From Lytechinus variegatus (lineage: Eukaryota; Echinodermata; Echinoidea; Temnopleuroida; Toxopneustidae), in NCBI RefSeq assembly GCF_018143015.1, contig NC_054741.1, positions 8,380,683-8,444,682 of the forward strand: a DNA stretch of 64,000 bases, given 5' to 3'. Below are positions 59,019 to 64,000 of this stretch, piece after piece. Numbering within the stretch: the stretch's first letter is position 1; each line of letters starts with the position of its first letter. A program made the position numbers and the translations under genes. The notes beneath the pieces were generated by a model. The model did no database searches. It saw only the letters and a list, made by a program, of their open reading frames with translations, and was not told the origin of the DNA.

Positions 59019-59714
59019 ATGTCCTTTAGAGCTCATACGGATGAATTGTTTCGTCAGCAACGTATCCTTCAAATCAATGACCTGTACCGCTTGCAACTAT
59101 TCCAATTCATGTATCAGCTAGATAGAAATAGTGTACCTAATGTCCTACAAAAGAAATTTATGAGAAACAATAGTTTACATTCATATAATACGAGACAATC
59201 AAATGACTATCACTTACCTAAAAGTAAAACAGTATTTTCTAGCAAAACTGTATTTTTCACAGGACCAAAACTCTGGAATTCTCTGGACAGAGAAATGAAA
59301 GAGACAGCTAATCTTATACGATTTAAATTACTCATCAAAAAATTTCTACTGAATTCTTATTGATTCAATCAAATATTTGTGAACTTCATACTTATCCACG
59401 GTAGTATTGATTTATTTTTTGAAGTCAATATTTAATTTTGTATATAGTGTAAATACATTTGTGTTACAGTGTTTATATCTATATAATTTTATAGAATTTT
59501 GCTGATTATTTTACTCTATTTGTGTTTTGATAGGGGGTCTACATTTTACAAGCTCTGCTTTTTAGTAGGCCCCTCCACTTTTTTTTCATTTCATTGCTAC
59601 GTTTCAATCCTGCATATGTTATGCATTTTTTCATTGTAAACATGATTACGAAATGTACTTTGATGATTGTGGAATATGAACATATCAATAAATAAATAAA
59701 TAAATAAATAAACG
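59019..59714 (+). mobile_element. LINE 3' end with partial reverse-transcriptase C-terminus
   Basis: 59019-59363 is an open frame of 114 residues resembling the extreme C-terminus of non-LTR reverse transcriptases: AHTDELFRQQRILQINDLYR, YNTRQSNDYHLPKS, FTGPKLWNSLDREMK, FKLLIKKFLLNSY. Polymerase and endonuclease domains are absent, so it is a 5'-truncated copy as usual for LINEs. The 3' region runs to an (AAAT)n tail at about 59687-59714. CR1/L2-like by this C-terminal block, but clade not certain. Confidence 0.75.
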
Positions 59715-60120
59715 ATCGAGTGACTTAGGAACAGGGACCCGGAGCAGGGAGATCCTTTTTTGGTTAAAAAAAAGTGGAAATGATAGGCTTAGGAACTGCT
59801 GTCAATGTCTAAATGGGGGGGGGGGGGGGGGGGGAGGGGGTCTTCATGCGATTCAAAGCGGAGGTGCTGAAATATCCCCAATATTTTTTTTATTTTATTT
59901 GGGGGGGGGTTCACCCCGCCTGAAAATGATGGTTACTGTAGCGGTGTTTACCCAAAGGCTTTTGGGGTGAAACCTTGGGTAAAATTTTGGAGTGAAATCT
60001 TTTAATTTGTTTGCGTTTATTTTTTTGCATGCCAAAGTTTATGTAACAAACTATCACCCCCTGCTAGAAAATCTTTCCTAGGCCCCTAGGCCTAAGGGCC
60101 GCTCTAAAAAGTTATTGAAA

Positions 60121-60571
60121 GGGGAAGTTCACCTTGACAAAAAGGGTACTTTAAAGATAGCAAAAAATAAGAATAAAAACAAATAATAACAAATATTGCC
60201 GAAGGTTTGAGAGAAATCCGTCAGAATAAAGAAGTCATTTTAATTTTAATCAACTTGATTTGTGTCGTCATATTAAAGGAGCTTCCCTTTATCAAATGTC
60301 ATTTTCTCAGAAGATTGAAAATTGTTTTTGCTGTACCTTCAGTATATCAATAAAGAAATCATGTCACACCCGTTCCTAAAAAGAAAAGAAAAATAAGTCA
60401 TCAAGAACCATTAAAATTTATGCATTCCATTACTGTAATGGAATGCATAAATTTCGATATTTTAATGGTTCTTGATATGGGGTAGCTGCTCGTTTATGAC
60501 GTCACAATTCTTAATTATTATTTTTTTGTTGCTTTTTTTTACAACAAACTATTTTCAGGGTGAACTTCCCC
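60121..60571. mobile_element. MITE with GGGGAAGTTCACC ends and a central hairpin
   Basis: Starts GGGGAAGTTCACCTTG and ends GGGTGAACTTCCCC. It contains a long palindrome at 60400-60475: 20-base perfect inner arms (60414-60433 and 60435-60454) and outer arms TCAAGAACCATTAA/TTAATGGTTCTTGA. Non-coding. Confidence 0.65.
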
Positions 60572-60726
60572 ATGAAACTATATTTCAATGGGATAATAAA
60601 TGTTAGTGTTATGTGTTTCATGAGTTGTCAATTTGTCTACATTTTTTTCTCAAGAGATTAGAATGAATTTGTCATTTGTATTTCATTTTGTTCAGGGGCA
60701 TCGATCCTTGGAGGCCCCACTTTTTT

Positions 60727-61300
60727 CAGTGCCCTTTCTATGCAAGAAAAATGCCCCCCTCACGGACGTGTTCTGTGCTCCTTTCACCTGAGAAGGGCCC
60801 TTTTATGTGCCGGCAAGTGCACGTACCCCTTGCCTTCTTGTATAATTGCCCTTTCTCGAATCAGTGCCCCTTTTTACCAAAGAAAGATGCCCCTCACGAA
60901 AGTTTTCTGTGCCCCTTTACCCTAAGAAAGAAATGTTTTTATGCTTGAGCAAGTGCCCCTTGCCTTTTTGTATATAAGTGCCCTTTCTCGAACCAGTGTC
61001 CCTTTTTACCCAAGAAAGGTGCCCCTCACGAACGTGTTCTGTGCCCTTTTCACCTAAGAAAGAAACATTTTTATGTTTGAGCAAGTGCCCCCTTGCCTTC
61101 TTACATAAGTGCCCTTTCTAGAATCTGTCCCTTTTTACCCAAGAAAGGTACCCCTCACGAACGTGTTCTGTACCTCTGAGAAGGACCCGATTTATGTGTA
61201 GAAGTGTCTCTTGCCGTAAGTCGTATCAGTCTGCCATTTTTACCTAAGTTAAGTGCCCCACATGAATGTGTTCCGGCCTTTTTCACCCGATCGAGGACCC
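60727..61300. repeat. Minisatellite, about 4-5 units of 110-135 bases
   Basis: Units start near 60727, 60861, 60995, 61121 and 61229 with (CAG)TGCCCCTTTTTACCCAAG and contain TGCCCCTCACGAACGTGTTC and GCAAGTGCCCCTTGCC. Later units are shorter and more diverged. It ends before an AT-rich stretch; no coding frame. Confidence 0.65.
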
Positions 61301-61419
61301 ATTTTACGTGTTGACGATAGCCCCTTTGAAACAAGAAAACAATATTCTCATTTATTTATGTTACTACAAAACTTGTAAGGAAAACCCTACGTGCCTAAAG
61401 TTTCACAAGTCATTTGAAA

Positions 61420-61760
61420 GGGGTAGATATAAGGCAAGCAGAGGCATACAGATGGGGGACTCTCGCCCCCTCCTCACATTTTTCGCGACCAAGAATAATA
61501 AAAGAGAAAAGGAAATATTTTCTGAAAATTATTTGTCAAAATCTAAAACAAAATTGGATTTTCATTATAAAAATGTCAAAATTTTTGCACGCTCGCAGGT
61601 TCTTATTATGTGATGACATATCTTGCCCCCTCAAAAATTTTGCCCCATTATGCCACTGTAGATGCATGTAAGTAATTTTTTCTTTGTTTTAAGATAGTGC
61701 CCTTTTTTCCCTGTGCCCCTACCCACTTTCAAATTCGCTCCGCCGCCCCTGATTTTGTTT
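61420..61760. repeat. Repeat-like block with CCGCCCCTG end
   Basis: GCATACAGATGGGGGACTC, CGCTCGCAGG, TTGCCCCATTATGCCACTG and TTCGCTCCGCCGCCCCTG are phrases typical of the G/C-run elements elsewhere in this window. No clear borders. Confidence 0.3.
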
Positions 61761-62039
61761 AACAGTTTAGGTCAAAGTATTGAAATTATCGGCAAATAAA
61801 CACCACTGATTTAAAAAAAAATGGCCCTAACAGGCTAGGCATGCACTTCCAACGCACGCGTAGGGGGGCGCTATTACCCAAACACGCACGTGTACGTTGG
61901 GAAAACCCCGTCAGCATCTCGTTGCTAAAATTTTTAAAGGAAAATTAGGTAGGCCTACATGTAAGTATACAGAAAACAATTTTAATTAAATTATATTTCT
62001 GATTCTGCTGATGGTGAATACGCAGGTAAATTCAAAAGC

Positions 62040-62330
62040 ACCCAAAGCCATTGAGATGTTTCAATAATATGAAATCTGGGCAGCCGAAATCTGGCAGCCG
62101 GCAGCGCATTCCGTCCCCCACAGCTCTTTAAAATAAAAGACGTCGAAGCCGACGGGAGACTCGAGAGCGAAGCCCAATGTGCCCCGGTAGATACAATCGA
62201 GCAACCGGAGGTGCCGTGGCCGGCTCGCCTCGCCGAGTGCATACACACTGCAGTGACATGGAGGGTCGGGATACCGTGGGTCACTCACAAGCACCGACGA
62301 ATTGGGCAACTATAATAATGCACCAAACTG
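62040..62330. promoter_or_regulatory. CpG-rich segment, candidate promoter of TDRD12-like gene
   Basis: Dense CG dinucleotides (GACGTCGAAGCCGACGGG, GGCCGGCTCGCCTCGCCGAG) in an AT-rich setting, 430-720 bases upstream of the first coding exon. No TATA box or start site can be fixed. Confidence 0.35.
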
Positions 62331-62587
62331 CTAACGTTAGAATGTGATGTTAACACTTATGTAAATCACTAAAAGTCTAAATCAGTAAATGGGCCACTTT
62401 TTATTTTGGTTGTCAATGTTTGGCCAAGTTAGTTTTTGTCAAAAAATATTTTTTGACAGACCTTTGACAGGAGGGAGGGTGCTTTCAAGGGAGAGAATGA
62501 GCATAGGCTTACCCCCAATAACACAGGGGGGGGGGGCAGGGTTTTATCAGGAAAAGTCATAAGGCCATATCAAATGTAGGATGACAA

Positions 62588-62656
62588 GGCATATATAGAC
62601 AATAAAAATCAAAGCATGTCATTGACATGCTTTGATTTTTATTGTCTATATATGCC
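62588..62656. repeat. Perfect palindrome, 34-base arms with 1-base loop
   Basis: The arm beginning GGCATATATAGACAATAAAA and ending AAAGCATGTCA is followed by one T and its exact inverse complement. Imperfect pairing continues outward (TGACAA, CATATCAAAT). Lies about 85 bases before the acceptor of the first TDRD12-like coding exon. Confidence 0.8.
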
Positions 62657-62760
62657 TATTGTCACATTGAAAAAGTATTTGATATGTAATTCTTACTCTT
62701 AAGCATGTGTTCATACATTTTTACAATTTTCTCATCCAGGAAATTCCACTATATGCTAGA

Positions 62761-63699
62761 ATGACAACCAACGTCACCATTTTAAAGGTAAGTCCATTAG
62801 ATAAAATGAATTTTCCTGTGACTTGTTAAATCTGTGTTGAATAAATTCTTAAAAGTCATCCTGTTTGAAAGTTTAAGAGATTTTAAAAAGGAAGGTACCA
62901 AAGAGCATGTAGTATTATAGTTAGGTACCACTTAAAGGTCAGTGAATTTGCCTGTAGTGTAGGATTCAAAATCAAAGTCATTGAAAGTCATCTATCCAGC
63001 TACTGTCTTAATCCTGACTGCAAATCTCTATGTCAGATTACAACTTATGTTAAGATATTTACTAGATCTAGAGATATGCCATTAAGAATTCTTGCTCTAA
63101 AGCATCTACCGGTAGGTCTTCCAGTTTAGCAGGCCAATGCTTCGACTATTAACACACATGCCCTTCCAACTTTGCACTTTCAGGTATAGTATGGTGTAAT
63201 CGGCAATCATTAATGATATTTGTTCCTTATTTCTGTCTTGTCTATAGCTTTCACATATTCAACAATCTCTTTCACAGTGCTCGCTAGCATGAGGCTTAGC
63301 AATTGATCGTGAGGTTGATAGATCATATATTAATAGGAAAATAGAATCAATAATAGAAATAAGCCCCAAGCTCAATCGCCAGGCGTTTATGGTACAGTCT
63401 GTGAGAGACAGAATGACAAATGTCAACATCTTCCTCAATGTAATCATTGCTGTTACATTGAGATTTCAATGCTAAACCTAAAGCTCAGTCAGAGTTTGAG
63501 ATTTATCCACTCATTCTTATTGTGTCTTTTCTTTTTAATTCAGATTGAAGACCCCTTCCATTTCTGGGGGAAGGAGGTCCTCGGACCTGGAATGTCCCAG
63601 GAGACCATACAATTTCAGGAACTTTGTGAAGAAATTGAGGACTACTGCTCTTCTGACCAGTACGTCATAGAACATGTCAACAATCCAGTCAAGGGCAAG
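62761..63699 (+). CDS. TDRD12: TDRD12-like Tudor protein, first two coding exons
   Basis: TDRD12 is a multi-Tudor, helicase-like protein that acts with PIWI proteins in germline piRNA production. Exon 62740-62787 has 20 bases of leader and ATG at 62761, encoding MTTNVTILK; exon 63544-63699 encodes IEDPFHFWGKEV to NNPVKGK. Both introns are phase 0 with good GT-AG sites. The joined start, ILKIEDPFHFWGK, matches the beginning of vertebrate TDRD12 as I remember it (LKIEDP..FW near residue 7), and the later F.ELCEEIEDYCSSDQY fits the following helix. Only 61 codons are visible; the rest lies right of the window. Another Tudor protein is possible. Confidence 0.6.
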
Positions 63700-63724
63700 G
63701 TATGTATTAGGCTCTGGACATCAG

Positions 63725-63873
63725 GGATCTGTTTCGATAAAACTAGTTACAATAACAATTTACAATAACAGTTAAAAGCTACTGAAATCCCTCAATCTGA
63801 TTGGCTGATGGTAATTTTGTCATAGAAATTGTGCATTTTTTATTAGAACTAGTCTTAATAATGAAACAGAACT
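63725..63873. mobile_element. MITE, GGCCTGTTTCATAAA family, copy C
   Basis: GGATCTGTTTCGATAAAAC at the left and TAATGAAACAGAAC at the right, with CAATCTGATTGGCTGATGG inside. More diverged than copy B, opposite orientation, in the TDRD12-like intron 2. Confidence 0.5.
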
Positions 63874-63903
63874 TCTCAAGAAACCCAACCTTCATAGACT
63901 TAT

Positions 63904-64000
63904 TTAAAGGAGAAGTCCACCCAAACAAAACCTTGATTTGAATAAAAAGAGAAAAATTCAACAAGCATAACACTGAAAATTTCATCAAAATCGGATGTAA
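63904..64000. mobile_element. TTAA-family MITE, AAGTCCACCCC, cut by window edge
   Basis: TTTAAAGGAGAAGTCCACCC, then TCAACAAGCATAACACTGAA and TTCATCAAAATCGGATGTAA, identical in order to the left arm of 39212-39782. The remainder lies outside the window. Confidence 0.65.

Noticed and set aside
61991-62309. Minus-strand frames in the CpG-rich segment before the TDRD12-like gene
   Set aside because: Overlapping frames without features; better explained as low stop density in a candidate promoter.

Overview
The window is a piece of an animal nuclear genome, most likely a sea urchin or a close marine deuterostome. This is inferred from three things. The genes are broken into short exons by GT-AG introns. 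The protein families are ones greatly expanded in echinoids: multi-SRCR receptors and CUB/somatomedin-B/Methuselah-like receptors. The AT-rich DNA between exons is packed with short inverted-repeat transposons of types common in marine deuterostomes, such as ends resembling GGCCTGTTTCATAAA, TTAA-flanked AAGTCCACCCC ends and runs of C or G.

Four host genes can be read, all on the + strand. (1) About 1409-7679 is the 3' part of a type-I membrane receptor with three group-A SRCR domains, each built from two exons, then a transmembrane helix and a proline-rich tail. Its 5' end lies left of the window. (2) 16613-21419 is a complete five-coding-exon gene for a DUF1295/steroid 5-alpha-reductase-like multi-pass enzyme of 319 residues. 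(3) 38606-46124 is a mosaic receptor: two nearly identical CUB exons, each followed by a short linker exon, then a somatomedin-B domain, a Cys- and Asn-glycosylation-rich ectodomain and a family-B/Methuselah-like 7TM region without a recognisable GPS site. Its signal-peptide exon was not found. (4) 62761-63699 holds the first two coding exons of what looks like TDRD12, a Tudor protein of the piRNA pathway, running off the right edge.

Between genes 2 and 3 (about 22.3-38.6 kb) there is no convincing gene. That stretch holds a tRNA-derived SINE, small DNA transposons, microsatellites and unexplained AT-rich sequence. Between genes 3 and 4 lie a three-level nest of DNA transposons (47179-49597), a second nest (56597-57091), a LINE 3' end with a partial reverse-transcriptase C-terminus (59019-59714), a minisatellite and several palindromes. 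No retrovirus-like or Polinton-like element was recognised.

The most unusual host-gene observation is in gene 2. The last part of the intron before exon 4, together with the first bases of that exon, exists as about six diverged tandem copies, so the true 3' splice site follows a row of look-alikes. The nearest look-alike would add exactly 93 nucleotides in frame without a stop. The end of the last coding exon of the same gene is also repeated as diverged copies downstream. In gene 3, CUB-plus-linker duplication and a partial exon copy show the same local duplication process. The genes are not obviously functionally linked; this is an ordinary eukaryotic neighbourhood rather than an operon.
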